A stretch of 64,000 nucleotides of DNA from Trichoplusia ni (GCF_003590095.1 NC_039479.1:5704001-5768000), one strand, 5' to 3'. Shown: positions 22,370 to 34,655, numbered from the stretch's first letter. Notes: generated by a model from the sequence alone, not told the origin. A program made the numbers and translations.

Positions 22370-24550
22370 TATATAAAGTCATGAAATATAATAGTTGTAG
22401 TTGCTAATGATCCCTTGCAAAGAAAGCAGCTTGAAGCTTAACTGCTTAAGTTAAAATAACAGTCAAAATCCTAAGTGCTGATACTTAAAAGAAACAAGAA
22501 GTCAATTGCTTCTTCTATCCTTACTACTTCAAAGTTTACTAAAGATAAGGTAACTGTTTTGAAATTTACTTACAAATTGTGGAACATGCGTTGTTAATAC
22601 AAAATTAAAACACTCCTAATTTCAATACAAGTCCTAAGATCTGCGGACAAAGACGAGGTCATAAAAGCGCCATCTGTTAATTTGATAGCGAACTCTTACA
22701 ATATCATGTCTACTAGCGACATCTATTGCACTTAGATCTAACTATGTCTGAATGTGAACAGCTTGTAATTGACCGGTTGAACGAGTTTACGTTACTTCCG
22801 ACAGATGGAACTACATGTACAAAAAGAAAGAAACGTACGGAACTTTGCATTATTATGATGGGACAATCAGATTGAAAACTGGTACGAAAATGATGGGGTA
22901 GCCTGCCACGGTTAAAGGTATTTTTATTTGTACTGATAAAAATCAGAAGGAATCATGTTTCTTGAGGTTACTTACTCAATGCATTTAATTTCAACCGGTT
23001 AAAAAAATTCAATGAGGCTATTCGTCTTCTCCAAGTGTTTTGCAATTTTAGTGCAATTTCCACAACCATCTTAAAAGACAATTAAAAATAAGTCCCAAAA
23101 ACAGGAAGTGAAATATTTTAGCGAGTTGAACAATTTTTTTTACATCGCATCATAAACTGTTTTTGCTAAAGCAATCTTATAAACTGCCAACTTATTTCAT
23201 TTGACTCGCTTTTTCATTTTTATTTCGACTGAACTTCTACGCAAAAGAGCTTATAAAAATGCCACTGGCAGATAAACGCCTTGAAGACACATCTCTTGTC
23301 ATAACTTTCCGTTAAACCAAAGCACAAACTTTATCTTCTAGTTCTGTCTAAATCTGCCCAAACTTCGAAATTGTCTCGTACGCAAAATTAACATTTGAAT
23401 AGGCAGTAAGCAGATAAGTTGAACCTCAGTCTTGTCCTTTGAACTTGGGGTTACTAGGGGTCTTAGGGTCGTCTTTATTAGCATAGGACCCTGTTTATAT
23501 GGCACACATTGAATTTAATTCAGATACTGTTATTGCTTTGATTGTTCTTGTTATTGCTGATATTGAATTTGAAATCTAATTGTTTGAATAGAATTGAGTT
23601 GGATTTCAAATAAGAGTTAAATTTTTGTTTTTTGAGATTACTTATGTAAATTGAAAATAACTGTTAGTAGTGGATTGATCAGACCTTAATGAATTAAGCT
23701 TCATCTCATAAACGACGCACGGGGTGTTAAAAGTTTTATTTGTCTGTATTTTTGTGTCCGCGACATGGTATCTCTAAAACGGATAAACCAATTTTGATTT
23801 TTCTTTTTATATTTAAAAGGTGGATTAGGATGGGTTGTTCATAAATATGTTTAATAACAGACGTGACAATTAAAAGTAGAAACAAGGCACTAAGACACCT
23901 CAGAAAACAAATGAGAACCGTTTCAACCTACTCCGGATTTTTTACACACTGAAATTGAATATCGATGACTTAATTAAGAAAGTTCCTAGCTTCGTTTGAT
24001 GAGAAAATTGGAGGTGAGAGAAAGAGGGAAGGGAAAAGAGAGAAGGAAAGGGGAAGTGCAATTATTGTAAAGTGAGAATATCAGTTACTATTACAATAAA
24101 CATTTTATCATAAACGTATCGTTTCTTCCATAATATTCTTTTACAGAAGTATTGGAGGAAATGGCGAATCTTCTCTACAATTGATCACAAACGAAGCTTC
24201 GCTCAAACACAGTACCTACCTTTAAAATATTTTCTGTTACTGTAATGAAAGCAGATAAACCCCCATTTCGCTATTTATGTATGGAAATTGGATTAAAATG
24301 ACACTTTTAGTATTTTCTTTAGCATTTTAGCAACACCATAATTGGAAATTCAATACTGTGCGGACCACTCACGGTCAATACTTGACTACTTATTTCCAAT
24401 AATTGACTTGCCAAAATATTAATTAGAATAGCGTCAAATCTAATCCAATTGCCATTCATTCATCGGTCATTGTAAAAAGCGGTATTGGGGCCCCGTGCTG
24501 TACAGTATTGTACGATTAGTACTTTAATACGTAGCTACACGTATTACCTA
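22370..24550. other. Intergenic stretch with no recognised gene
   Basis: AT-rich and non-coding as far as I can see. Two short features stand out. A stretch near 23715-23850 contains the phrase TCCGCGACATGGTATCTC and resembles dispersed lepidopteran repeat ends. A 41-nt pure purine tract lies at 24016-24056. No protein similarity was noted. Confidence 0.4.
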
Positions 24551-24804
24551 CTAGCTGTTGCCGGCGACTTCGTCCCCGTGGGTAGAAGATATAAGTTATG
24601 ATTTATACCTGCCCTGTTTTTTTTTACATTTTCCATTGTATCTTTGCTCCTATTAGTCGCAGCGTGATGGTTTATAGCCTAAAACCTTCCTCGATGAATG
24701 GTCTATTCAACACAAAAAGATTTTTTCAATTTGGACCAGTATTTCCTGAGATTACCGCGTTCAAACAAACAAACAAACTCTTCAGCTTTATATATTAGTA
24801 TAGA
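24551..24804 (-). mobile_element. Helitron-like short non-autonomous element, copy 1 of a twin pair (254 bp)
   Basis: Read on the minus strand the element begins TCTATACTAATATATAAA and ends in CTAG, inserted between A (24550, on the plus strand) and T (24805). TC-to-CTRR ends and insertion into an A-T dinucleotide are Helitron hallmarks; the sequence resembles the Lep1-type elements of Lepidoptera. The phrase ACTTCGTCCCCGTGGGTAG near the CTAG end is typical. The 66-codon open frame inside is shared with copy 2 and is unlikely to be a protein. Confidence 0.8.
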
Positions 24805-24991
24805 TTAAAAGATTTACCACCATGGCTGAACCGTGTAATTACCAAGAGTCAGACAGTAAGTAGCAATGACTGATTATCGGGTTTGACCTTGTATTCTTTC
24901 TGACATTTGATTCACATGCTGTGATAAGATACGAACCGAAGAGTAAAGTTAATTTTTATACCTGTAGATCGAATTTAATAATTATATACTA

Positions 24992-25245
24992 CTAGCTGTT
25001 GCCCACGACTTCGTCTCCGTGGGTAGTAGATATAAGTTATGATTTATACCTGCCCTGTTTTTTTTTACATTTTCCATTGTATCTCCGCTCCTATTAGTCG
25101 CAGCGTGCTGGTTTATAGCCTAAAGCCTTCCTCGATGAATGGTCTATTCAACACAAAAAGATTTTTTCAATTTGGACCAGTAGTTCCTGAGATTAGCGCG
25201 TTCAAACAAACAAATAAACTCTTCAGCTTTATATATTAGTCTAGA
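24992..25245 (-). mobile_element. Helitron-like short non-autonomous element, copy 2 of the twin pair (254 bp)
   Basis: Same length, orientation and ends (CTAG at 24992 on the plus strand, TCTA terminus at 25245) as the copy at 24551-24804. The two differ by only a handful of substitutions. They are separated by 187 bp of non-repeated DNA. Confidence 0.8.
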
Positions 25246-25550
25246 TTAGGAGGATAATTTTTTTATGTATTTTTTGAATGGAATGTGTTTAGATATATTT
25301 TTTAATATGAAGTAGTTTGTTTTCACACCTTCGTACGAAAAGATGGGTGCATTTTTTTCGGATGAGAAATCATAAAATTGTATTTGACCCGAAAATTTTA
25401 CTGACTAAAACCCTCTAATGTTCCATTCTTTGCCTTTGTGTTCAAAATTGGTCAAGTTGTGCTTTTGGTCAAGATGAGCTTGAATAAACATACATATAAT
25501 TATTATTTTTACCAAAAAAGCAAGACAATCTATGAAACTGAAAAGGTACC

Positions 25551-25925
25551 TCAACTTATTTTGGGAAAAGTCATCATCTGCCTAGCCTTTTCCCAACTAT
25601 GTTGGGATCGGCTACCAGTCCAACCGGTTTCAGCTAAGTACCAGTGCTTTACAAGGAGCGACTGCCTATCTGACCTCCTCAACCCAGTTACCTGGGCAAC
25701 ACGATACCCCTTGGTTAGACTGGCTGTCAGACTTTTCTGACTATCTGTAACGACTGTCAAAGATGTAGGAATAACGGCCGGGACCCACAATTTAAAGTGC
25801 CTTCCGAAATACGGAGGAACTCGTTATGACAAAGATGGTTACCCATCCACGGACCAAGGTATGCTTGAGCTTAACCTGTGATCGAATCACTTATGCGGTT
25901 ATAGCTTAGCCATTTATAGAAAGAA
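25551..25925 (+). repeat. Lepidopteran interspersed repeat, unclassified (copy 1)
   Basis: The stretch beginning TCATCATCTGCCTAGCC and containing TACAAGGAGCGACTGC and ACGGAGGAACT belongs to a dispersed family typical of lepidopteran genomes. A second copy lies at 35523-35842, with shared blocks in the same order: CTATGTTGGG, ACAAGGAGCGACTGC, CCTGGGCAAC/CCTAGGCAAC, ACGGAGGAACT, and GTTATAGCTTAGCCAT/GTTGTAGTTTAGCCAT. The open frames crossing it are not genes. Confidence 0.75.
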
Positions 25926-26328
25926 AAACAATTCGCAACGATTTACACCGAAAACAAAGAAATAAATTTAAAGGATCACAATGAAGTACGTGTTCAATAA
26001 CAGTCTAACTCTGGCTTAGTATTCAACAGAACCAGTTGTTTGTCTAAACCTTAATCTAGGCTAGATTTACTTAGGCCGTGAAGCTTAATTCTGAAATTAA
26101 ATTTGTGAATGAACGTCTTTAAAATGTATTCAGTTTAAATTAAATTAGGGCATGATCAATACAGACATTTAATCTTTGGATTATTTATCAATTTAGTACT
26201 TAGGCCCGTGGCAATATGTAAAGGGTGCCCGTGGCCAGTACAAGGATGAAACCGAGCTGGTGATTTAACCGACGTTAAAAAAGAGGTGACTCTTCCACAG
26301 CATTTTAGTCTATGCAGCCTAACAGAAG

Positions 26329-26535
26329 TATTTTATCCTTTAGTCGCGGGGGCTTCATAAACACACAAATCACGTGCACATACCAGACACCCAGATTCGG
26401 AACAAGCATTCGTAGATCACACAAATGCTTGTCCTACACGGAGATCGAACCACGACACGTCACGCTCTCTGGGTTTGGCATGACGACCTCAACCTCTCGG
26501 CTAAAGAGAAGAGCTCTCTTAATCGGTGCAATCTT
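26329..26535 (-). mobile_element. tRNA-derived SINE, family A (minus orientation)
   Basis: Read on the minus strand it has a tRNA-like head with an A-box-like TAGCCGAGAGG and a degenerate B box, followed by the family-specific body. On the plus strand the body shows GTCGCGGGGGCTTCATAAAC and TCACGTGCACATACC. Related copies lie at 26992, 34478, 49083, 50352 and 58434. Boundaries are approximate. Confidence 0.6.
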
Positions 26536-26991
26536 TCCGATTCGACAAACCTTCAGATTTCTGCACTAAACTTATAATGACACTCGCTTACGTTAAAAAG
26601 AATTCAAAATAAAATTGCCCTTCTGCTCGAGATTTTAGGCTAAATAAACTGTTGACAAGACGAAATATGGACCTTATATTTCCAAATTCTATCACATTGT
26701 TGTTCCAATACCGTGAAAATTAAGCCCTACTTAATATCCAATACGTGACGACTACACATGTTGATGTAGGTGTCTACCCGCTACGTACGTACAGATCTCG
26801 AGATGCTAATTTACTCCAAAAATACACACATTTTGCATGTACATGTGAAATTTTGGGAGGAACAGTATCGCAGATGATTCAGTTGTAAATTAATATTGGG
26901 TATTGGATTAATGATGTTTCTACAAACTTTATTACCAGCGATAACCCCAGGAAAGTGGAAATCGAAAGAGGTTGATTTATCAGGATTTTGG

Positions 26992-27165
26992 ATTTGTTGC
27001 ACGGATAGCCAAGTGGTTGTAGTCACTACGTCAAACCCAGTGCGTAACGTGTTGCGGGTTCTATCACTGTGTAGAACAAGCATTTATGTAGACAAATACT
27101 TGTTCTACGTCTTTGTGCATGTGACGTGAATGTTTGTGAAATCCCCCTAAATACAAGGACTCAAT
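26992..27165 (+). mobile_element. tRNA-derived SINE, family A (plus orientation)
   Basis: The head carries GATAGCCAAGTGG, matching the pol III A box TRGYNNARNGG, and a B-box-like GCGGGTTCTATCAC about 45 nt later. The body has ACAAGCATTTATGTAG and TTTGTGCATGTGACGTGAA, matching the reverse complement of the copy at 26329-26535. The body of this copy is short. Confidence 0.65.
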
Positions 27166-28905
27166 TTTTTTGTGAAGTAGAGTCCTTTTTTTAAGTACCA
27201 GTGAGGTAACTTTGCAGAACATGTAAGAACGTAGCTAATGACATGGGGTGAATATAAGTTCTTGCTGAAGAACTCTAACAGTTGGTCGACTCTACCCCTC
27301 AGAAGGCCGGTTCTGTTTTTGCACTGAATTGGCATTTCCATGCAACGATTAAGAACAACCTTCTGGGCACGTTCCCCACCTTCGACAGGTTTGAAGATAT
27401 CTTTTTGACACTACGTAAATAGTTAGAAATAATTATATTATTATATTCTATTTTTTGTTAGTTAACCTAAGTTTAATTTAAATAAAATGTCTACAGCGAT
27501 TAACAAACTAAAATGATTTTAGTTTTACTCTACCTTGAAGAAAATTCAAGTCATTAGCGATCAATGTTCATCATCGTAGCCTAGAATAACAATCATGATC
27601 AAATATATTTTATTTTAAATTAGACTTAATTTAAATAAAAACTTTAAAATGTAAAAATAATGTCTAGATACGCGGTATCAAAATGTCATTCTTATAAAGA
27701 AGAAACCCCAGGAAATGCTCTCAAAAATCTTACAGTCACACTGAGGCTGATCTTATCTAGACAGTTAATCACGTTTAAATAATAAATCTACTGCGAATGT
27801 GGTGTGTCAGTCCGAATATAAACAAAAAGGTTTTGACAGAGAATTGTCACGGCAGTCCCACGAGTCTTAGCAATTAATTCGTTGGGCGGACGTCACGCAT
27901 TAGTGAAAACATTAAAAAGATTTTTACATACATTTGACTATTTTTTTAGTCAATTTAATCTGGTTAATTGAGGGAGCATAGTCTAGATTTTTTGTCTAGT
28001 TCTGATTTGACAAGTAGTCATTTTGTTCTGAAGGCTTTTATTTATAATTTAATTTATTGTAAAACTTATTATAATTACACAACAATGGTTGAAATCACGC
28101 GTGATAAAATTAGACTGTAACTTTATTCCTAAAATAGAAAAAGTAATTTAAAACAAATTTTGATAACTTTGAAGTAAATATTTCTGAAATGATCTTTCTA
28201 ATTCATTACAATTTCTTTCATTAACAACCTCCGTGCGTCATTCGTACACCCACGTCTATCTTAATAGTTGTCTTATCCCTCAAAAAATATTCTTTTTAAT
28301 AAGAATAACGTCCATTATCATGATCTTAAGCTTGTCTATCGGTATGAAGACGTCAGCGTCAGCGGTGTCCAGGGATACTGTTTAGTTCATTCACTCGCTC
28401 TGTTTCTGTTCGCACATGTGATACCTCTCTTTGTTACCTCAGACATGTCCAGACTAATGGACCTTTTATTTACTGACGGGCGTAGGTGTACGTGCACTGA
28501 TATTGAGACTCAAGTCTTAACCTCAAAATACATTTGCGGAGGAGTATCTATCTCTACGTTATCCAAGGTGAACGGCAAACAGTTGAAATTTATTCATAAA
28601 TCCTCGTGATTTCCAACACAATACTGTTTGTCATATGAGTCTACAATAGCCAAGGAAACAATACCCTCCAATTTACTACTTCAGAAGTATTTAGCAAAGT
28701 TTTGGAGCGTCTCGGCTCTCCGACAAGCGAAACAAATCTATTGTCACGAAACAACTCAAACAAGTCAGTTTTTCTTAACACTTAATAGGTGTAGTTACTT
28801 GGACATCCCTCACGCATGCGAAAGTCATCAAAACACTATTAGGATTAGCATATTAATGAAACACTGTTAAAAGTCGGTGTTAGTGGTTATGCAAACATTT
28901 TTCGC
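27166..28905. other. Intergenic stretch without a recognised gene
   Basis: AT-rich. Open frames at 28268-28609 and 28628-28870 do not show a convincing start context, splice frame or known domain, and the first opens with a non-ATG codon. They look like chance. The right end borders the CpG-rich promoter-like block at 28.9 kb. Confidence 0.4.
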
Positions 28906-29060
28906 TTGGGCGGTGGCGAGGCGATAGGGCGGGCGGGGACCGTCAGTCGTCATGCACCCGCGGACGGAGGTGCACGTCGCGGTCCGCTGCCGCTCCCTGC
29001 ACGACGCCGCTCGAGTGGCGAGCCCCCCCGCGCCCCGCTGAGCGGCCCCCGCACACAGGG
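28906..29060 (+). promoter_or_regulatory. CpG-rich promoter candidate with initiator and DPE-like motif
   Basis: A GC-rich island in AT-rich DNA contains TCAGT (A at 28945), the arthropod initiator core. At exactly +28 to +33 from that A (28972-28977) lies GCACGT, which fits the functional range of the downstream promoter element. No TATA box is present, which is usual for DPE promoters. It lies 183 nt before the ATG of a signal-peptide exon. The assignment is an inference from motif spacing and composition. Confidence 0.45.
28952..29041 (+). other. Upstream ORF in the candidate 5' leader
   Basis: If transcription starts near 28945, the first AUG is at 28952. It opens a 29-codon frame ending in TGA at 29039-29041. 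It is in a different frame from the signal-peptide ATG at 29128 and could lower translation of the main frame. It may equally be chance in GC-rich sequence. Confidence 0.25.
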
Positions 29061-29127
29061 GCACGTGCCCGCACCGACAACTAACAAACTTCAGAACATC
29101 GTGATTTCCAAAAAAATAATACATTTA

Positions 29128-29188
29128 ATGAAAACTAGTTATTTGTGTGTTTGTGTTTTATTTGTGTTGTGTGTGAACTGTGAAGTTG
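29128..29188 (+). CDS. Candidate first coding exon of a secreted or membrane protein (signal peptide, partial gene)
   Basis: The ATG at 29128 opens the frame MKTSYLCVCVLFVLCVNCEV and the exon ends at 29188 with one base of the next codon before GTAAGT. The peptide has the three parts of a signal sequence: a Lys near the start, a hydrophobic core (LCVCVLFVLCV) and a small/polar end with a plausible cleavage near Asn-Cys-Glu. Together with the CpG-rich promoter-like block just upstream, this looks like a typical first exon followed by a long intron. I could not identify the gene or any downstream exon in the window. The context before the ATG is weak (TTTA), which lowers confidence, and a chance open frame is possible. 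Confidence 0.42.
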
Positions 29189-30801
29189 GTAAGTGGGCAA
29201 TAATTTTTATTACATTTTATTTTTATGTTGTTGTTGTCAGCTGATTTGTTGTTTCGGGTTTGTTGTTTCTTTTATGCGTTTGGGTTCATAAAGATATTGA
29301 ACTCGTAAAAAAATATTACCTTTGTACAGTACCTACGTGTACTTTATGTAAGAGAATCTTTGAGTAACCTTCATTAGGCTTAAATAGTGGCTAAACTAAT
29401 CCGGTACGAAACCTATGACTGACTAACATACCTTGCGGGATGTGTATTTCGCTTGTTAAATAAGTCATGCGTATTCTGTGTTATCTGAGTGATAATTTAT
29501 AACAATGTTCGCGGAATAGTTGTGATATCTCGTGAGTACTCCGAGTCAAGTGTAATGAATATTATAGTTATTATAATGACTATTTAATGTTTGTTAAGAT
29601 ATGAAGATATAGATGAGAATTCGTTAGTATGTAGAGGTCTCGAAAGAGAATTTAACCAATTGGAATGTTTTGTTTATACCAAGATACGTATTATAAGAGA
29701 TTACTAAATTCTAGATATTGATCTAGGTTTAATTATGTTATGTAAATTAGCGAAAGGTGTAGATGCAGTGTACGTATTTGTTTCACATTGCTTTTGTATA
29801 TTCATTTTAGTTTATTATAAAGAGAAATGCTATGGTGCATCTTAAAAAAAATGAAGTTGCAAATCATATTTGCATAAGTAATCTTACAGTCAACAACAAT
29901 TCCACGTATTGTAATTCAACGTTTAGAATTTGAAAAGGACACGATAAAATATTTTTCTAAAAATTCAATAAAATCAGAAAACTGAATCGTGTAGCAAATT
30001 TCGTTTTTTTTGGAAAGTAAATGACATTGCATACTCTGAAACCATTAGACTTCTAAATTTCATTAGTGACTTGTAGATTCTCTTTCTTTTTTCCTTCGGT
30101 ATCTATAGTTTTCAGCCCTTTGCTTACCCTGAAAAAAAAATTCTGTAGGTATATAGCTGAAAAACTTATGATACAAATTCTAAGATGATTTGAAAATCCG
30201 TTTGTTTTATTAGTTTACTTGTGTGTAGCATATTAACAATAACAATGTTTAATCTTAATATGCAAAGCGAAGCTAATGTTTGTTTTTTTCTTGATAAATA
30301 AATAAATATACTTAGTCTTTAGTTTGTCTGTAGTATCGCAGCTCTGAAATAAAACAAATGTGTTTGTTAAGATAATTAAAAGCACTGATATTCATGTAAT
30401 TTTCTTAAAAAATATCCATTTGTTTCAGGAAAAGTTTGAAAAAACCGTTTTTAAGGAACCTAGAAACTATTATCAGCCTAAAAATTGCTGATATTCAATA
30501 TAAACGTTGTTTCTAAGTTTGCCTACTTAATTAAGTCTCTTTGACATTACTTTAATGCAGTCTGTATCTAAATAAACAAGTCGTAGTGTGAGTGGTAACC
30601 CTACAAACATTAGTCTCGTTCCCGTTGATTATCTTAAAATATTTTAAGTTGTTTCGGGCTAGGAATGTGAAACACTCAGCCATCAACGTACTGTGTAGAT
30701 AGATATAATGGCGGTAATGTGTGGACGTAATTTATTATACATTTCTTATTACACTTTACTTGGGTGAAGTACGTACAATCCCATCAAAAAAAACATATCT
30801 G
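29189..30801. other. AT-rich non-coding stretch (first intron of the candidate gene, if real)
   Basis: No exon, RNA gene or clear repeat was recognised here. The composition is uniform and AT-rich. Confidence 0.35.
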
Positions 30802-31088
30802 TCTATACTTAATATATAAAGCAGAAGAGTATGTTTGTTTGAACGCGCTAATCTCAGGAACAACTGGTTCAAATTGAAAAAATCTTTTTGTTTAATAGAC
30901 CATTAATCGAGGAAGGTTTTAGGCTATATATCATCACGCTGCGACTAATAGGAGCGAAGATACAATGCAAAGGAAAATGTGGCAAAAAAAAAATCATGTG
31001 GGAAAAATATTTATCTTCGAGGGCTTCCGTTCAAAAATTCTAACTAATATCTTCTAACCAAGCAGACGAAGTCGGGGGCAACAGCTAA
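30802..31088 (+). mobile_element. Helitron-like short non-autonomous element
   Basis: Begins TCTATACTTAATATATAAAG and ends CAACAGCTAA, followed by T. It shares the internal phrases GTTTGAACGCGCTAATCTCAG and GACGAAGTCGGGGGCAAC with the copies at 24551, 24992 and 61891. The last base pair of the usual CTAG end reads CTAA, still within the CTRR rule. Confidence 0.75.
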
Positions 31089-33882
31089 TAATGTGAGATC
31101 TAAATGAGAGCCAAATTCAATGATCAGTGCTGGAAAAATATCTTTTGAAAACATCGGTTTTCACTTAGTACCATTTCTTTATAAAGGTGCCTTTATTTTC
31201 CTCATGTTAATATAATAATATAATTTCCATAGTGTTCCATTTTTATGTGTTCTCAGAACTTGGGTTTACAAATAAATGATTTTTCTTTTGTGACGGATGA
31301 ATCAATTTTGTTGATATTTTTTTCATTTAACGTGAAGGTGACATTTTGTCACATAATTTCATCAAATTTGGCCCAGTAGTTTTTTACTTCAAGTCGCTTG
31401 TATGTTTTGCTTTTAAAACAATTTTTATATCACAGCTTTGTTTACTTTGCTCTTAAAATAAATTGAAGAAAAATCTTTTTCTAATTATTTATTTAATTTG
31501 CCATGTTATTACTTTGTTTACAAAAAAATAAAATATTTCGATATTATTTAGATCTCTTGACAGGTTTTAACACATCCATTAAACATTTCGGTATAATCCT
31601 TTGGAAAGTATTAAATTCAAACAGAGCTAAAATGTTTCTTTTACTTGAAGTTTCTTTGTGCTATTGTTGGATACGATTTAACAAAAGACGGTAGGCTTTA
31701 TTTCATGAAATACACTTTAATTTCTACAGGATAACACCGGTTTTTTTTATTGTAATTGTTACATAATTAAGGTAAAGGAATTGACATTAATCTGTACCAT
31801 TGCCGTCAGATTTAATAAAGATAAAAAAAGCGGAAGTTTGTATTTATAAATGTTTGATCCTCTCTCACGCAAAAACTAATTTAATTAGATTCTAATATAA
31901 TTTACACAGTACAGTACAAGTAGATATGATAGATGGTATATCTTAAAGAAAACATACATTCTAAGCAAAGTAATATTTAATAAGTACATTTGTACTGACA
32001 CATCAATTTACATATTTACAAAAGGACAATAGTTGAAAATAGAAAATACACAAAACGAAACAATCAATATGAGTGTATATTGATATCTGAAGTGTAGTGT
32101 ACAAGTAAGTACTGAATCACTGACACTAACGCTTTTGACGAAGTAGACGAAATGAAACCCTATTGATGAGAATTTAAATTTGATTTTCATTTATTCATTG
32201 AACACCATTCTTTGTACAAAACCTTTGATACGAATAGTTTTTGATAGAAGTCGCTTATTTATTTTACTATTTTTGTGATATTAAATCCTATTCAGGATCT
32301 GCCTTAAGAGGGATTTGGTGCTCCTAGTAAAAGTTAGTTAAAATCAAAATCAAAAAGTTTTTATTTCAAATAGGCCGTATCTCAGGCACTTTTAAAACGT
32401 TATTTTACTGACTCTAGTTAGTAAGTAGACCTTATCTATGATCTGGCTGGAGGCTTGTAAACTCTTGCCAATAAGACCGGTAAAGCAGTCAGAGCCTGAG
32501 CTCAGGCAAACTGTAGAGAGCTCGTCAAGATAGAGCATTTATCATACAAGATTTCAGAATATGCAAAGGTATGCCTTTTTTTTCGCAGCCCGTGTATTTC
32601 TGGTAACATGTATCCTGTTGATGACGATGATTTGGAAGAGTTTATCAATTAAATTAGAATTTGGGAAAATTCCGGATTAACGTGTAGCTACTACTTGTTA
32701 CCCAACTGCTTTAGAAGGAGGTAAAGATTCTGAGACTATAACCAAAATCGATCCGAAAAAAAGCATCTACGTCCACCATATGTAACAAAAGATTATCAAA
32801 CATTAAGAACATTTACCGAACACGATCTCCTAAATCTGTCTCTCTCTATTGCAACGTATATTTCTTCGAGTTTTCCCCTCAAGTCACATTGAACCTCTGT
32901 AAGTTATTCGTCAGTGAATGATGGGTCCAAGGTCAGTCACAAGTCCCTCTGCACGTCGCCATCGAGAGATTGGTTGAAAAATGGCGCCAAATTACGGTCA
33001 CCAATAATGGCGGGAGATGAATTTATTGGTTATTGACAGACTTGCAGAGTATCGCTGTGAGATTTTATGTTCTTACCAGTGTTTTTTATTTGTGTGTTTG
33101 TATAGAGAATGTGTGGTAGATTTAAGGAAGGCTTTTAAATTTTAGGATTAGAACAATCTTGATTTCTTTGATTAACGAGTGCAAAATGTCACAAGCATTT
33201 TTGTGATCCCTGAATGCTTGTTTTGAGTCTGGATGTCTTCCTGACTTAAATGTTTGCGTTAGTCACGCGACACAAGTACGAAATCGGTCACTCTAGTAAA
33301 AAAACAGATTTTTTATCAATTCGCGATTCTGAATCGATAAAAAATCTAAATCTGATTTTCTTATTCATAATATTGCAAGAACTTTCTTTTCAACTATTAA
33401 AAGGTAAACCGTATATAAAGGTAGGTATACCATAAAAAATGGTAGTAAAAATATAAAAAAACTTTTAAATTACATCGACAACGAAATAATCTTTAACAAT
33501 TGAACCTCATTGACTAATTTAAAGGAAATCCGATTGCTGAGCGGAACTGAGCTCGCCAATTTAGCTACGGGGCTTAATAAATTCGTCTGTCAATGTTCAC
33601 GTATGTTGTACTGTCAGCGGTCGCCCCTACCTGTTTCTAAGGCATTATCAGGAATCAAATTCAATTTAGGGAACATTTTGTATAGAGTAATTGCAATATA
33701 ATTTGCAAAGATTTTTAAGTAGCATGGGGATTGTATGAGGTCAATCATTTTGAAGGCTCCTTTTTGTCATAAAATATTCCTTTCAACCAAAGATGTAATC
33801 AATAAAGACTGGTGAATTAGACTTCTGTTTAGAGTAACTGCGTAGGCTAGATTTTTTGTATAGAACGTGCTCATATAACTCA
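31089..33882. other. Non-coding stretch with repeat fragments
   Basis: No gene recognised. At 32338-32560 there is a lepidopteran repeat whose end reads AAAATCAAAATCAAAAAG followed by TTATTTCAAATAGGC. This is the style of a LINE or SINE 3' end in minus orientation. At 33205-33240 a short fragment (TGAATGCTTGTTTTGAGTCT) matches the body of SINE family A. Simple polyT and polyA runs are common. Confidence 0.45.
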
Positions 33883-34110
33883 CTAGCTTTTGCCCGCGAC
33901 TCCGTCCATGTAAACTTTAATTTTCTCTTGTATTAAAAAAAAATCAATATTTAAGCCAAATTTCAAGGCGATTCCAAAAAAGTCTCATAAAATTTTGACC
34001 CCCATGGCCTTCTCATAACCCTTTTCCTAGTTTAAAAGTATCCTTTGTCTAGACTTTTTGTGTACCAAACTGTGTATGTGATAGACAGACAGACAGAGAT
34101 TGAAGAAAAC
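33883..34110 (-). mobile_element. Helitron-like element, diverged copy
   Basis: The plus-strand left end CTAGCTTTTGCCCGCGACTC is the CTAG-terminal signature of the element family. The opposite end is not clear; the copy seems to fade out near a CAGACAGACAGAG run at 34084-34098. Confidence 0.5.
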
Positions 34111-34477
34111 GAAAGACTCTCACTTATCTCACCATACTGAATGATTCCGCCATTCGATACACCAACACATATTTTCGATAAACTTACATACTTAGACTTC
34201 TACACAATCTCTTGTACTAAGCGACGTTAAGTTATTGTGGCACAAACACGGATTGAGGCCACGCTAACTATTTCGTCATGTCGACGACTGAATATTGACA
34301 TAACACGCTCCTGACTTCCTGACTGCGTAATACCAGTTACAGTTTGGACTTTACCTTACTCTATGGGTTTTGGTTCATGAAAATTGACATTTGTTCTGTA
34401 TGCACTTCATTTCTAATATTGGAATGCTTTCTAACGTTAACATGATCTTAAATTTGTAGTTGTTACTACTCTATTTT

Positions 34478-34655
34478 TTTGGTTAACTTCACCGATAGCC
34501 ATGTGGTATAGATCACTACTCTAAAGCCAAGGGCGCGACATATCGCGGTTTCGCGCCCCGCGTAGGACAAGCCTATGTCTGATCCACGAATGCTTGTTTT
34601 GAGTCTGGATGTCGTCATGAATGTGAGACCCTTGGGACACTGGGATTAAAAGAAG
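34478..34655 (+). mobile_element. tRNA-derived SINE, family A (plus orientation)
   Basis: The head ACCGATAGCCATGTGGTA corresponds to the A-box region and TCGCGGTTTCGCGCCCCGCG to the region around the B box. The body contains GAATGCTTGTTTTGAGTCTG. The B box has drifted. The copy is recognisably the same family as the element at 26992 and the reverse complement of that at 49083. Confidence 0.6.

Noticed and set aside
24598..25239. Two homologous 66-codon open frames as a duplicated small gene
   Set aside because: They lie inside twin Helitron-like elements. The similarity is that of the elements, and copies elsewhere do not keep the frame.
25551..25790. Overlapping open frames on both strands near 25.5-25.8 kb
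   Set aside because: They fall within a dispersed lepidopteran repeat that recurs at 35.5 kb with a different reading pattern.
28268..28870. Frames of 113 and 80 codons just upstream of the CpG-rich block
   Set aside because: The first opens with a non-ATG codon. No domain, Kozak context or splice structure was seen, and composition is that of the intergenic background.
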